DNA from: DATATB01 sp036268995 | GTDB lineage: Bacteria > Planctomycetota > Planctomycetia > Pirellulales > PNKZ01 | Length of the DNA: 64,000 bases | Reading direction: 5' to 3' | NCBI GenBank assembly: GCA_036268995.1 | Contig: DATATB010000040.1 | Span: 1 to 64,000, forward strand | Shown here: positions 35,129-43,944 of the stretch, in pieces | How positions within the stretch are numbered: position 1 is the stretch's first letter | How the letters are laid out: the number at the start of each line of letters is the position of its first letter | Made by a program: the position numbers and the translations under genes | Notes under the pieces: model-generated | The model's database searches: none | The model's input: only the letters and a program-made list of their open reading frames with translations | What the model was told of the DNA's origin: nothing

Positions 35129-36448
35129 CTACTCTGCGCGTTTCAAGCGATGCAGGACGTCTAAAGACTCCTGCTCGATAATCTCGCCGGCGCGCGTGGT
35201 GAGATACGAATGTTCTCCGAACCAAGTCTCGTAGCTGCCCCCGGCAAAGGCCTGGGCGGTGGGCACGTAGCCATGAGCGCCGTTAGTCTGCTCGGCGACC
35301 ATGGTGTGCTTGAAGGGCGAGTGGCTCTTGATGCTCTTTCCGATTCCACAGAATAGTTCGTCGGGATTGGTCACAATCGCGAAATCGTCGCCGATCGCAA
35401 TGCCGGTAATGAAGAATCGATAGCTCGGCTGTTCCCTTTTTTTCATGACGCTGAAAGCCGTCTTGTAATGCTCGAGCTGCCCAGGCCATTTGCGGGCAAT
35501 GTCCGCTTCCTTAAGTTCCGGGTGCTCTCTGCCCGGCATGGCCATTTCCCGGCATTCAATCGCAAGCGTCGGCTTATTGATGGGCTCGACTTGTGCGAGG
35601 CACTGCACGATCGCACTACCGAGCACTTCGCCAAAGCGTTCCTTTTTCGCGCTGGGCACGGGATTCACGTCGCCGCACGCGCCCGTGAGAAACAGCGTGG
35701 GCACCTCATAGCCCAAGCGCGCTTCGACATCCTGTTGAACGTCGCCGGGAAAATCGGCTGAGACGGTGAGGTCGCGGGTATTGCTGGCGTGACAGGCGAA
35801 GTTGTAGACGACTGCCTTGTACTTTCCATCTTTACCAATCACCGCCAGCACGTCGAACTCGGGATCGGCAGGGCCTTCCGGCGGATATTTGTGCGATTCA
35901 TCCGGAGCCAACTGCCACCGATTCCAGGCCGTGCCATCTTTGATCACTCTGCGGCACTCGGCCACGCCCTCCGCCTGGCCTTTCGAGGTTCCAAGCGTGC
36001 AGGGCGTCAGATTACGCGCGGCAATCGCCACCGCCTCCGCAATGGGCGTTACCAGTTGGTCCTTGTAATAAGGCCACAGCGGGCCGCGGTGTGTGTGGGA
36101 AGAGCAGATGATCACGTTGCTGGCCGCAATGCCCGTGGCCTGTTCGACCTTCCGGCGCGCCAGCACCGCCAAGTCGACCGGATACTTCAACGTGTCCAAA
36201 GTGACAATCGCCACCTTCTGCCCTGTTGCTGAAAGCACCAATGCCTTCACATACAGGCGAGAGCTTACCGACGTCGACTTCAATCGAGTGGGCGATCCCG
36301 CCAACACGATTGGCTCGGTGGGCGTGATATCGACGCTGCCGACACCCGCATCGACGTAGCCGTTGGCTGTGGTCGCATCACCATCCGCCGCAAACGCGGG
36401 ACCGGTCAGCAGACCCAGCCCCACGGCAAGAACCAGGGCATATTTCAT
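35129..36448 (-). CDS. secreted neutral/alkaline ceramidase-like protein
   Basis: A 439-residue exported protein. The ATG at 36448 has AGGA nine bases upstream, while the ATG at 36457 abuts the same AGGA, so 36448 is preferred. A signal peptide (YALVLAVGLGLLTGPAFA) is followed by the N-terminal catalytic domain of neutral ceramidases: VGSVDITPTEPIVLAG, SSHTHRGP as the zinc-site region and NFACHASNTRD, ADFPGDVQ and LTGACGDVNP. The C-terminal Ig-like domain of full ceramidases seems absent. It probably hydrolyses an amide or ester in the periplasm; ceramide may not be the true substrate. Confidence 0.82.
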   Translation of the reverse strand: MKYALVLAVGLGLLTGPAFAADGDATTANGYVDAGVGSVDITPTEPIVLAGSPTRLKSTSVSSRLYVKALVLSATGQKVAIVTLDTLKYPVDLAVLARRKVEQATGIAASNVIICSSHTHRGPLWPYYKDQLVTPIAEAVAIAARNLTPCTLGTSKGQAEGVAECRRVIKDGTAWNRWQLAPDESHKYPPEGPADPEFDVLAVIGKDGKYKAVVYNFACHASNTRDLTVSADFPGDVQQDVEARLGYEVPTLFLTGACGDVNPVPSAKKERFGEVLGSAIVQCLAQVEPINKPTLAIECREMAMPGREHPELKEADIARKWPGQLEHYKTAFSVMKKREQPSYRFFITGIAIGDDFAIVTNPDELFCGIGKSIKSHSPFKHTMVAEQTNGAHGYVPTAQAFAGGSYETWFGEHSYLTTRAGEIIEQESLDVLHRLKRAE

Positions 36449-36579
36449 CGGTACCATTCCTGGAGCAACTCTACCACCGCATCGACCAGCATTTGAATCG
36501 AATGCCAACACCACATCAACTTAACGCGGTTGCGGTGGTTAAGGAACACTCACGAAGCGCGGTTTCGTCCTGACGCACG

Positions 36580-36984
36580 TCACCTCAAAGCGGCCCAAAG
36601 CAGCACAACCGACTGATAAATAAAGACCAGTGTCAGGCCTTGATAGCCCAGCTTGAGCCACGCACTTTTCAGAAACGGCCTGGCGTCGAAAACGAAGAAT
36701 TGCACGCACAGCCGGCCCGACCAAAACAGGCCGATAAACGCGCAGATCGCTCGTGCCAAGGGCGTGCCGGCCGCGAGTTCGCCTGAAGAAAACGTCGTCA
36801 GCACTCCGAATCCAATAATTGTCAGCACGATGAACACGCCGTGCACCCAAACCACCTGACGGGACAACCGATCGAGCTTGCGGAGCTCTCCCTTCCAGTC
36901 GAGCACGCGCGGCGTGACTGCGCTCGCCAGCAACGTGCCGAAGTGCAGGATGCCACTGACGAAGATCATCGATTGTAGACTCAT
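36580..36984 (-). CDS. small polytopic membrane protein next to MBOAT gene
   Basis: A 134-residue protein from MSLQSMIFVSGILHFG with about four membrane segments (around 4-20, 42-62, 75-98 and 112-130). Basic loops (DWKGELRKLDRLSRQ) fit cytoplasmic sides. No family recognised. Its start overlaps the tail region of the MBOAT gene by a short spacing (16 bases apart), so the two are probably translated from one message and may form a complex. Confidence 0.65.
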   Translation of the reverse strand: MSLQSMIFVSGILHFGTLLASAVTPRVLDWKGELRKLDRLSRQVVWVHGVFIVLTIIGFGVLTTFSSGELAAGTPLARAICAFIGLFWSGRLCVQFFVFDARPFLKSAWLKLGYQGLTLVFIYQSVVLLWAALR

Positions 36985-37000
36985 GAGATCGGTCCTCGCT

Positions 37001-37906
37001 TTAGGCAACCCCGAGAGCGGCGAGCGTAGGCACCACGGCAAACCGCAGGAACGGCTCGTGAAACAGCAAGCCGATCGGCCCAAAGACGAACAGCCCGCAG
37101 ATCAATCGTCCGCGAATGCCGTTGCCGAGCCCCAGCCGCTGGCCGAAATCGCTCCGTTCCAGGAGTAGCCCGAAACCTTGAATGACGAAATAGACGGTCG
37201 GTCCTCCCCAGCCGCTGTCCACCGGTGCCGAAATCACAAAGTCGTGGATCAAGCCCGACAGCGTGAAGACAGCCAGCGTGGCCCGAGCGGCCCCGATGTG
37301 CCTGGCCAGCGGCCGAAAAACCTGGCCGAATGCCAAATCTCGAAACGCCGAATTCCACCGCCGCCCCCAAAAGTCGCTGATCGAGTGAGCCAGGATCGGG
37401 AAGTTCATGATCGGCTCGGCCTTGATGCCGGCCAGTCGCCACCCAAGCGACAGCAAATGGAACACGCCGAAGTGCAGCACGAATACCAGCCCGATCATGC
37501 CGATCCAAGCTGCAACGAGCGGACGCGAATCGAGACTTTGGATACTGACCGCCTGCAACAGTTCGAGGCCAATTACAAAGTTGAAAATCGCCAACCGCCA
37601 CTCGCCCAGCGCAGGCCTTGCAACTTGCGACCGGCCACCAAGAAATGCCGCGGCGTTCATTCCCGGCCAGAGCAGCAGATAGGCCAAGGCCCTGGGAGCC
37701 GAGACATGTCGCGCCGCAGGGCACGAAACAAAGGTTAGCCACTTGGCACCGCAGTAGATCGCGATGGCGGTGAACCACATCAACTCCCAGGCGGGCACCT
37801 CCATCGGCAGCAGGTAAACGAAGCTCAGAGGGACCAAGATCGCCACCGCCGCACCCACGGCCGTTCGGCTTGACCGCCAGCTTGATTTGGTGATCGTGCG
37901 GTACAT
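37001..37906 (-). CDS. MBOAT-type wax-synthase-like acyltransferase
   Basis: A 301-residue integral membrane protein with eight or so hydrophobic segments. Family marks are the SISDFWGRRWN motif near residue 180, matching the S-x-x-x-FWGRRWN of plant-type wax ester synthases and related MBOAT proteins, and the conserved His in LSGLIHDF near 218. These enzymes move an acyl chain from acyl-CoA to a long-chain alcohol or diacylglycerol. The small membrane protein at 36580 is its likely partner. Product could be a wax ester or another neutral lipid. Confidence 0.78.
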   Translation of the reverse strand: MYRTITKSSWRSSRTAVGAAVAILVPLSFVYLLPMEVPAWELMWFTAIAIYCGAKWLTFVSCPAARHVSAPRALAYLLLWPGMNAAAFLGGRSQVARPALGEWRLAIFNFVIGLELLQAVSIQSLDSRPLVAAWIGMIGLVFVLHFGVFHLLSLGWRLAGIKAEPIMNFPILAHSISDFWGRRWNSAFRDLAFGQVFRPLARHIGAARATLAVFTLSGLIHDFVISAPVDSGWGGPTVYFVIQGFGLLLERSDFGQRLGLGNGIRGRLICGLFVFGPIGLLFHEPFLRFAVVPTLAALGVA

Positions 37907-38086
37907 CGAAAGCGGTCCAATGCCTGTTTAGTGCCTCCCCAGATGTCGAACCGCAGTCCGACGGCACAATTAACCGCCGCTGCGGGCAATCGGTACTTTC
38001 CAGGGTGCTTGCGCCGGCTGCCGGGCGCTCGGTGCGGCGTGGTAAGATGCCGGTGCTTGGCCGGGTTTCGCTGTTGGAGTTCACTA

Positions 38087-38650
38087 ATGCCGGAAATCTA
38101 CATCAGTACGGATATCGAAGCAGACGGCCCAATTCCCGGCCCTCACTCGATGCTCAGCTTCGCCTCCGCGGCACTGCTGCCCGACAAGACGCTGATCGGG
38201 ACGTTCGAAGCCAATCTTACGCTGCTGCCGGGCACCGAGGGGGATCCGAAAACGATGGAGTGGTGGCGCGGCCAGCCCGAGGCCTGGGCGGCCTGCCGGT
38301 CGAATCTTCGCGAGCCGGCCGCGGTCATGCCCGAGTATGTGGCGTGGGTGAAAGCGCTTCCTGGCAAGCCGGTGTTTGTGGCGTATCCCGCGGCTTACGA
38401 CTTCATGTTCGTTTACTGGTACATGATCCGCTTTGCCGGCGAGAGTCCCTTTTCGCATTCGGCGCTCGATATCAAGAGCTACGCGATGGCCTTGCTGGGC
38501 AACGAATATCGGCAGTCCGTCAAGCGGAACATGCCGCGTAGATGGTTCGATGACCTGCCGCACACGCACGTCGCCCTGGACGATGCCATGGGGCAAGGAG
38601 CCTTGTTCTGCAACATGCTCGCCGAGCGGCTCCGCCAGGGCGGGCAATGA
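38087..38650 (+). CDS. DEDD-family 3'-5' exonuclease-like protein
   Basis: A 187-residue protein from MPEIYISTDIEADGPIPG (GGAG upstream). The first motif DIEADGP keeps Asp and Glu. The middle FVAYPAAYDFMFVYWYM corresponds to Exo II with its Asp, and HTHVALDDAMGQG to the His-x4-Asp of Exo III. All four acidic ligands and the His are therefore visible, unlike the gene at 27961. Short size suggests an oligoribonuclease/RNase-T-like or 3' exoribonuclease role. It overlaps no neighbour; the exporter operon begins 135 bases downstream. Confidence 0.78.
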   Translation: MPEIYISTDIEADGPIPGPHSMLSFASAALLPDKTLIGTFEANLTLLPGTEGDPKTMEWWRGQPEAWAACRSNLREPAAVMPEYVAWVKALPGKPVFVAYPAAYDFMFVYWYMIRFAGESPFSHSALDIKSYAMALLGNEYRQSVKRNMPRRWFDDLPHTHVALDDAMGQGALFCNMLAERLRQGGQ

Positions 38651-38784
38651 CGGCATGGCCGTCAACGACTCCAAACCACATCTTGAGGCCGTGTCTAGCT
38701 CTCCCACCGTGCCGCTACCGCCGGGCAGCGGAATCGTTATGGACTCCAATGCGGGGGGCCTGCTACGGTGGTGGCGGTGAAAAA

Positions 38785-39849
38785 ATGAAAAAGTGGATCG
38801 TCATCATTCTGTTGCTCGCAGCGGCCGGCGGCCTGGCATGGTGGCTCATGCGCCCACATCGGCCGGCCGACGAACTGGCCCTGTACGGCAACGTGGACTT
38901 GCGGCAGGTGCAGTTGGCTTTCAACAACAACGAGCGGATCGCCGCCGTGCTGGTGCAGGAAGGCGATCGGGTCGAGCCGGGCCAGGTGCTAGCCCGGCTG
39001 GATACGCGCCGGCTCGAGCCGCAAGTGGCCCAGGCCGACGCGCAGGCGGCCGCCCAGCGGCAGGTTGTCGCCAGGCTGCACCATGGTAGCCGGCCCGAAG
39101 AGATTGCCCAGGCGCGTGCGAATGTCGAGTCGGCCAAGGCCGATGCGGCCAACGCCCGTCGCAAGCTCGATCGCGATCAGAAGCTGAACGACACCTCCGC
39201 CGGCGGCGCCCTGAGCCAGCAGGACTTGGACAATTCCCGAGCCGCTTCGGCCGTGGCCGAGGCCAAGCTGGACGTGGCGCAACAGTCGCTGGATTTGGCG
39301 ATTGCCGGCCCGCGCAAAGAGGACATCGACGAAGCCGAGGCCCAACTGCGTGCCACGGAGGCCCAACTGGCATTTCTGCGGCAGCAACTGGCCGATGCCG
39401 CGCTGCTAGCGCCGACCAAGGCCGTGGTCCGCACGCGGCTGATGGAGCCTGGCGAAATGGCCTCGCCCCAGCGGCCGGTCCTGTCACTAGCCATTATCGA
39501 TCCCAAGTGGGTCCGGGCGTATGTCTCGGAGCCTAACCTGGGCCAGGTGCGGCCCGGCATGACGGCTGCGGTCAAGGTCGATAGTTTTCCGGATCGCCGT
39601 TTCGACGCTTGGATCGGCTTCGTTTCGCCCGTGGCGGAGTTCACACCCAAAACCGTGCAGACCGAAGAGCTGCGCACCAGCCTGGTCTACGAAGTCCGCG
39701 CGTTCATCAAGGATCCGGACGACGTGCTGCGGCTCGGGATGCCGGCCACGGTCTATTTTGCCAGGCCGCAGCAGCCGGGCCAGCAGCGTCCTGATCAGCG
39801 AACGCCAGCCACGGCAACTCCCGCCGCTCGAACCGCACAGGAGCGATGA
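38785..39849 (+). CDS. HlyD-family periplasmic adaptor of ABC exporter
   Basis: A 354-residue membrane-fusion protein from MKKWIVIILLLAAAGGLAWWL, an N-terminal signal anchor. It has the lipoyl halves around VQEGDRVEPGQVLARLDTRRLEPQ and ALLAPTKAVVRTRLMEPGEM, separated by an alpha-hairpin rich in Ala/Glu/Gln (about 85-200) and followed by a beta-barrel. Most like YbhG. Its TGA overlaps the ATG of the ATPase gene, making it the first gene of the four-gene exporter operon. It bridges the inner-membrane complex to an outer-membrane channel, possibly that at 25718. Confidence 0.88.
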   Translation: MKKWIVIILLLAAAGGLAWWLMRPHRPADELALYGNVDLRQVQLAFNNNERIAAVLVQEGDRVEPGQVLARLDTRRLEPQVAQADAQAAAQRQVVARLHHGSRPEEIAQARANVESAKADAANARRKLDRDQKLNDTSAGGALSQQDLDNSRAASAVAEAKLDVAQQSLDLAIAGPRKEDIDEAEAQLRATEAQLAFLRQQLADAALLAPTKAVVRTRLMEPGEMASPQRPVLSLAIIDPKWVRAYVSEPNLGQVRPGMTAAVKVDSFPDRRFDAWIGFVSPVAEFTPKTVQTEELRTSLVYEVRAFIKDPDDVLRLGMPATVYFARPQQPGQQRPDQRTPATATPAARTAQER

Positions 39850-41642
39850 TGGGCGCCAGTGGAGCGAGTGCGCCGGTGCTGGTCGGCCGCGACATCCACA
39901 AGGCCTTCCGTCGCGAAACGGGCGAACAGGTGCAGGCCCTCGACGGCGTTTCGCTCACGGCCCAGCGGCACACGCTCACGGCCCTGGTCGGCCCGGACGG
40001 CGCCGGCAAGACGACCCTGATTCGCCTGGCAGCCGGCTTGATGACGCCCGACAGCGGCCAGCTCGAGGTGCTGGGCATCGACGTGCCGACGCACCCGCAG
40101 CAGGTGCAAAACCTGCTGGGCTACATGCCGCAAAAGTTCGGGCTCTACGAAGACCTGACCGTACAGGAGAACCTCGACCTCTACGCCGACCTGCACAACA
40201 TCGACGCCGCCGAGCGTCGCGAGCGCTATCCGCAACTGATGGAAATGACGGCCTTGGGGCCTTTCGTCAACCGCCTGGCCGGGCGGCTTTCAGGCGGAAT
40301 GAAACAAAAGCTGGGCCTCGCCTGCACACTGGTCCGCTCGCCCGACTTGCTGCTGCTGGACGAGCCGACCGTGGGGGTCGATCCGCTCTCGCGCCGCGAG
40401 CTGTGGGAAATCATTCTCGAGCTGGTACACGAAAAAGGTTTGAGCGTCCTGCTGAGCACTTCTTATCTCGACGAGGCGGAGCGCTGTGAGTACGTGGTCG
40501 TGCTGCACGAGGGCAAAGTGCTGGCCCAAGGTCAACCGGGTGAGATCAGCCGGCTGGCCGCGCGGCGCACGTTTCGAGCGCAGCCGCCGGCCGGGCGACC
40601 CGCCCGCGAGCTGCAAGCCAAACTGCTCGACGAGCCCTGGGTGATCGACGCAGTGCCCGAGGCCGGCCACGTCCGGCTGGTGAGTGCCACCGAAGCGGAT
40701 CATCCGTCGGCCGGGCCAGGGCCGCTGGCCGAGACGCCGATCGAGCAAGTGAAGCCGCGGTTCGAAGACGGTTTCATGGTGCTCTTGCGGCGCAGCGCGG
40801 AACATCATGCAGCCGGCCAGATGACGCTCTCTCGACCGCTGGAACACCCGGCGGGCGAGAAGGCGGTCGAAGTTCGCGATCTCGTGCGGAAGTTCGGCAC
40901 CTTTACGGCCGTCGATCACGTGACCTTCGAGGTGCGCCCCGGCGAGATTTTTGGCCTGCTGGGGCCCAACGGGGCGGGCAAGACGACGACGTTTCGCATG
41001 CTCTGCGGCCTGTTGCCGGCGACTTCCGGCACGCTGCGCATCGCGGGGGTCGATTTGCGGCATTCGCGGGCGTCGGCCCGGCAACGGATCGGTTACGTGG
41101 CCCAAAAGTTTTCGCTGTACGGACAGCTTTCGGTCAACGAGAACCTCGCTTTCTTCGCTAGCGCCTACGGCCTGCGGGGGGCGCGCAAACGCGAGCGCAT
41201 CGGCTGGGCCCTCGAACAATTCGAACTGTCGCCGTTGGCGCGGCTGCCCAGCGGGCAATTGCCGGGCGGATACAAACAACGGCTGGCCATGGCCGCCGCG
41301 CTGCTGCACGAGCCGGAAACCTTGTTCCTCGACGAGCCCACCAGCGGCGTCGATCCGCTGGCCCGACGCGAATTCTGGCGGCGCATCACGGCGCTGGCCG
41401 AGCAAGGCGTGACGGTGATCGTCACCACGCATTTCATGGAAGAAGCCGAATATTGCGACCGCGTTGTGATTCTCGACTCCGGCCGAGTGCTGGCCGACGG
41501 CACGCCCAGCGACGTGCGCCGCCACGCGCCCGCCACGGCCGGCCACGAGCCGACCATGGAAGATGCGTTCATTGCCGTGGTCGAAGAGGCCCGCGGGCGC
41601 CAGCCGAACCACGCCAGCGCCGGCCAAGGAGGCGCCGCGTGA
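39846..41642 (+). CDS. ABC transporter with two ATP-binding domains (YbhF type)
   Basis: A 598-residue protein with two complete ATPase domains in tandem. Domain 1 (about 10-250) has GPDGAGKTT, signature LSGGMKQKLGLA and LLLDEPTVGVD. Domain 2 (about 335-580) has GPNGAGKTT, PGGYKQRLAMA as a variant signature (Ser to Pro in LSGG) and LFLDEPTSGVD. The altered signature may make one ATP site weak, as in asymmetric ABC transporters. The ATG overlaps the adaptor stop and the TGA overlaps the permease ATG. Pairs with the two permeases for export. Confidence 0.92.
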   Translation: MMGASGASAPVLVGRDIHKAFRRETGEQVQALDGVSLTAQRHTLTALVGPDGAGKTTLIRLAAGLMTPDSGQLEVLGIDVPTHPQQVQNLLGYMPQKFGLYEDLTVQENLDLYADLHNIDAAERRERYPQLMEMTALGPFVNRLAGRLSGGMKQKLGLACTLVRSPDLLLLDEPTVGVDPLSRRELWEIILELVHEKGLSVLLSTSYLDEAERCEYVVVLHEGKVLAQGQPGEISRLAARRTFRAQPPAGRPARELQAKLLDEPWVIDAVPEAGHVRLVSATEADHPSAGPGPLAETPIEQVKPRFEDGFMVLLRRSAEHHAAGQMTLSRPLEHPAGEKAVEVRDLVRKFGTFTAVDHVTFEVRPGEIFGLLGPNGAGKTTTFRMLCGLLPATSGTLRIAGVDLRHSRASARQRIGYVAQKFSLYGQLSVNENLAFFASAYGLRGARKRERIGWALEQFELSPLARLPSGQLPGGYKQRLAMAAALLHEPETLFLDEPTSGVDPLARREFWRRITALAEQGVTVIVTTHFMEEAEYCDRVVILDSGRVLADGTPSDVRRHAPATAGHEPTMEDAFIAVVEEARGRQPNHASAGQGGAA

Positions 41643-42790
41643 TGGCCGACAGCTCCGCGTCCGTACACACCTGGCGGGCCAAGCTGCGGCGCATCGTCGC
41701 GCTGGTACACAAGGAGGCGCGGCAGGTGGTGCGCGACCCGAGCAGCATTGCCATCGGTATCGTGCTGCCGGTGGTGCTGATCCTGCTGTTCGGCTACGGG
41801 CTGTCGCTAGACGTGATGGATGTGCCAGTAGCGCTGGTACTCGAAGCGCCGTCGCCACAGGCCACCGAACTGGCGGCGGCCTTCGAGCTATCGCCTTATT
41901 TCCACGCTCGGCGCACGACCTCGATGCACGAGGCGCAGCGCTGGATGCTCGAGCGGCAGGTAGATGGCATCGTGCGGCTGCGGCCCGACTTTGCCCGCGA
42001 CCTGGCCCGCGGCGAGGCCGAGGTGCAAATCTTGGTTCACGGCACCGACGCCAACCACGCCCGGATCATCCAGGGTTATGCCCAAGCTGCCGTCGGCCAA
42101 TGGGCCGCGCAGCAGGCAGCCGAAGGCCAGGACATTTCCGGCGGACCGGTGAACACCGAGCAGCGGCTGTGGTTCAACGAGGCCAATGAGAGCCGGTATT
42201 TTCTCGTGCCGGGACTGATCGTGCTGATCATGACGCTGATCGGCGCCATGCTCACGGCCTTGGTCATGGCCCGCGAATGGGAACGCGGCACGTTCGAATC
42301 GCTGTTCGTCACGCCAGTGCAGGCCGACGAGATTCTACTCGGCAAGACCGTGCCGTATTTCGTATTGGGAATGATCGGCCTGGCCCTGTGCGTGCTGGCT
42401 GCCAAGTTTCTGTTCCACGTGCCCCTGCGCGGGTCGTTCGTATTGCTGGGCGGCGCTTCGACGCTGTACCTGCTCGTGGCCCTGTCGGCAGGGCTGCTGA
42501 TCTCGTCACTGGTGAAGAGCCAGTTCGTGGCCAGCGAGATCACGCTGCTGGTCACCTTCCTGCCGGCACTCATGCTCTCGGGCTTCCTGTTCGATTTGCG
42601 CAGCATGCCGGCGGTGGTCCGCATGATTACCTACGTACTGCCGGCCCGGTACTTCGTCGCACTGCTGCAAACCATTTTTCTGGCCGGCAATGTGTGGGGC
42701 GTCATTATTCCCAACGGCGCAGTTCTGGCCGGCATGGCAGCCGTGCTGGTCCTCGTGACGCGACTGGCAACGCGTAAAAAGCTGGCTTAG
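41642..42790 (+). CDS. ABC-2 exporter permease (YbhS/YbhR type)
   Basis: A 382-residue ABC-2 membrane protein starting in a TGATG overlap with the ATPase gene. TM1 (IVLPVVLILLFGYG) is followed by a large extracytoplasmic domain (about 55-180) and five TM segments from about 185, with REWERGTFESLFVTPVQADEILLGK, the typical ABC-2 coupling-helix motif. Forms a heterodimer with the next permease. Confidence 0.9.
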   Translation: MADSSASVHTWRAKLRRIVALVHKEARQVVRDPSSIAIGIVLPVVLILLFGYGLSLDVMDVPVALVLEAPSPQATELAAAFELSPYFHARRTTSMHEAQRWMLERQVDGIVRLRPDFARDLARGEAEVQILVHGTDANHARIIQGYAQAAVGQWAAQQAAEGQDISGGPVNTEQRLWFNEANESRYFLVPGLIVLIMTLIGAMLTALVMAREWERGTFESLFVTPVQADEILLGKTVPYFVLGMIGLALCVLAAKFLFHVPLRGSFVLLGGASTLYLLVALSAGLLISSLVKSQFVASEITLLVTFLPALMLSGFLFDLRSMPAVVRMITYVLPARYFVALLQTIFLAGNVWGVIIPNGAVLAGMAAVLVLVTRLATRKKLA

Positions 42791-42802
42791 AGGACGCTTC
42801 TC

Positions 42803-43921
42803 ATGCTGGAGTCGCTGCTGCGGATCCTGGCCCTGACGCGCAAAGAGCTGCTGGCCGTGCTCAAAGACCCGCGCGGCCGGTTCAGCGTGCTGATCCCTCC
42901 GATTCTGCAATGCCTAATCTACGGCTACGCGGCCACGTACGATCTCAACGACGTGCCCTACGCGGTGCTCGACCAGGATCGCAGCTCGGCCGCGCAGCAG
43001 CTTCTGGCGGGACTCGACGGCTCGGGCGTGTTTCGCCGCGTGGCCAACCTCGACCACGAAGCGGAACTAAAGACCAGCATCGATCTGAGGCAGGCGCTGA
43101 TCGTGATCCAGATCAATCAGGATTTCGAGCGGAAACTGCTCTCGGGCCAGCCGGCCGATATCCAGGTGATTGCCGACGGCCGCAACTCGAACACCGGCGG
43201 CACGGCCTTGGCTTACGTCGGCGCGATCGTCGAAGCGTTCAACGCCGACTGGCGCGCGCAGCATGGCCAGCGCGGCCCACCGGTGCAGGTCGTGACGCGG
43301 GCCTGGTTCAACCCGAACCTCGAAACCCGCTGGCACATGATCCCCAGCCTCATCGGCCTGCTGACGCTCTTGCAAACGCTGTTGCTCACCGCCATGTCGG
43401 TCGCCCGCGAGCGCGAACAGGGAACCTTCGACCAGTTGCTGGTCACCCCTTTTCGCCCCGCCGAGATCATGGCCGGCAAGGCATTGCCCTCGGTACTCAT
43501 CGGCCTGGCGCAGGCGACCAACGTGCTGCTCGTGGCGCAGCTCTGGTTCCACATCCCCTTTGCCGGATCATTCGTCACGCTCTATGCCGGGCTCGGCGTG
43601 TTTCTGCTAGCGGCGGTCGGCATCGGGCTACTGGTATCGTCGGTCGTGGCCACGATGCAGCAGGCCATGCTCTTCTCGTTCGTGCTGATCATGCCCTTTG
43701 CGCTGCTGTCCGGGCTGACCACGCCCGTCAGTAGCATGCCCCGCGTGCTCCAGTACTTTACGTTGATCAACCCGCTGCGCTACACCATCGACTTCGTCGA
43801 GCGCGTGTATCTCGAGGGCACGGGTCTCGAGCACCTCACGTCGCAGCTCTGGCCGCTGGCCGCCTTGGCCACGGTCACGCTGCTGGCCGCATCCTGGATG
43901 TTTCGCAATCGGCTGGTATAA
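42803..43921 (+). CDS. ABC-2 exporter permease, second subunit
   Basis: A 372-residue ABC-2 permease, last gene of the operon, 12 bases after the first permease. N-terminal TM (FSVLIPPILQCLIYGYAATYD), a periplasmic domain, and the REREQGTFDQLLVTPFRPAEIMAGK motif before the C-terminal TM bundle. It resembles the first permease throughout, as expected for paralogous partners. Together with the adaptor and double ATPase it should export a hydrophobic or cationic compound. Confidence 0.9.
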   Translation: MLESLLRILALTRKELLAVLKDPRGRFSVLIPPILQCLIYGYAATYDLNDVPYAVLDQDRSSAAQQLLAGLDGSGVFRRVANLDHEAELKTSIDLRQALIVIQINQDFERKLLSGQPADIQVIADGRNSNTGGTALAYVGAIVEAFNADWRAQHGQRGPPVQVVTRAWFNPNLETRWHMIPSLIGLLTLLQTLLLTAMSVAREREQGTFDQLLVTPFRPAEIMAGKALPSVLIGLAQATNVLLVAQLWFHIPFAGSFVTLYAGLGVFLLAAVGIGLLVSSVVATMQQAMLFSFVLIMPFALLSGLTTPVSSMPRVLQYFTLINPLRYTIDFVERVYLEGTGLEHLTSQLWPLAALATVTLLAASWMFRNRLV

Positions 43922-43944
43922 GGTTCCGGCGAGGCGAGGCAGAT

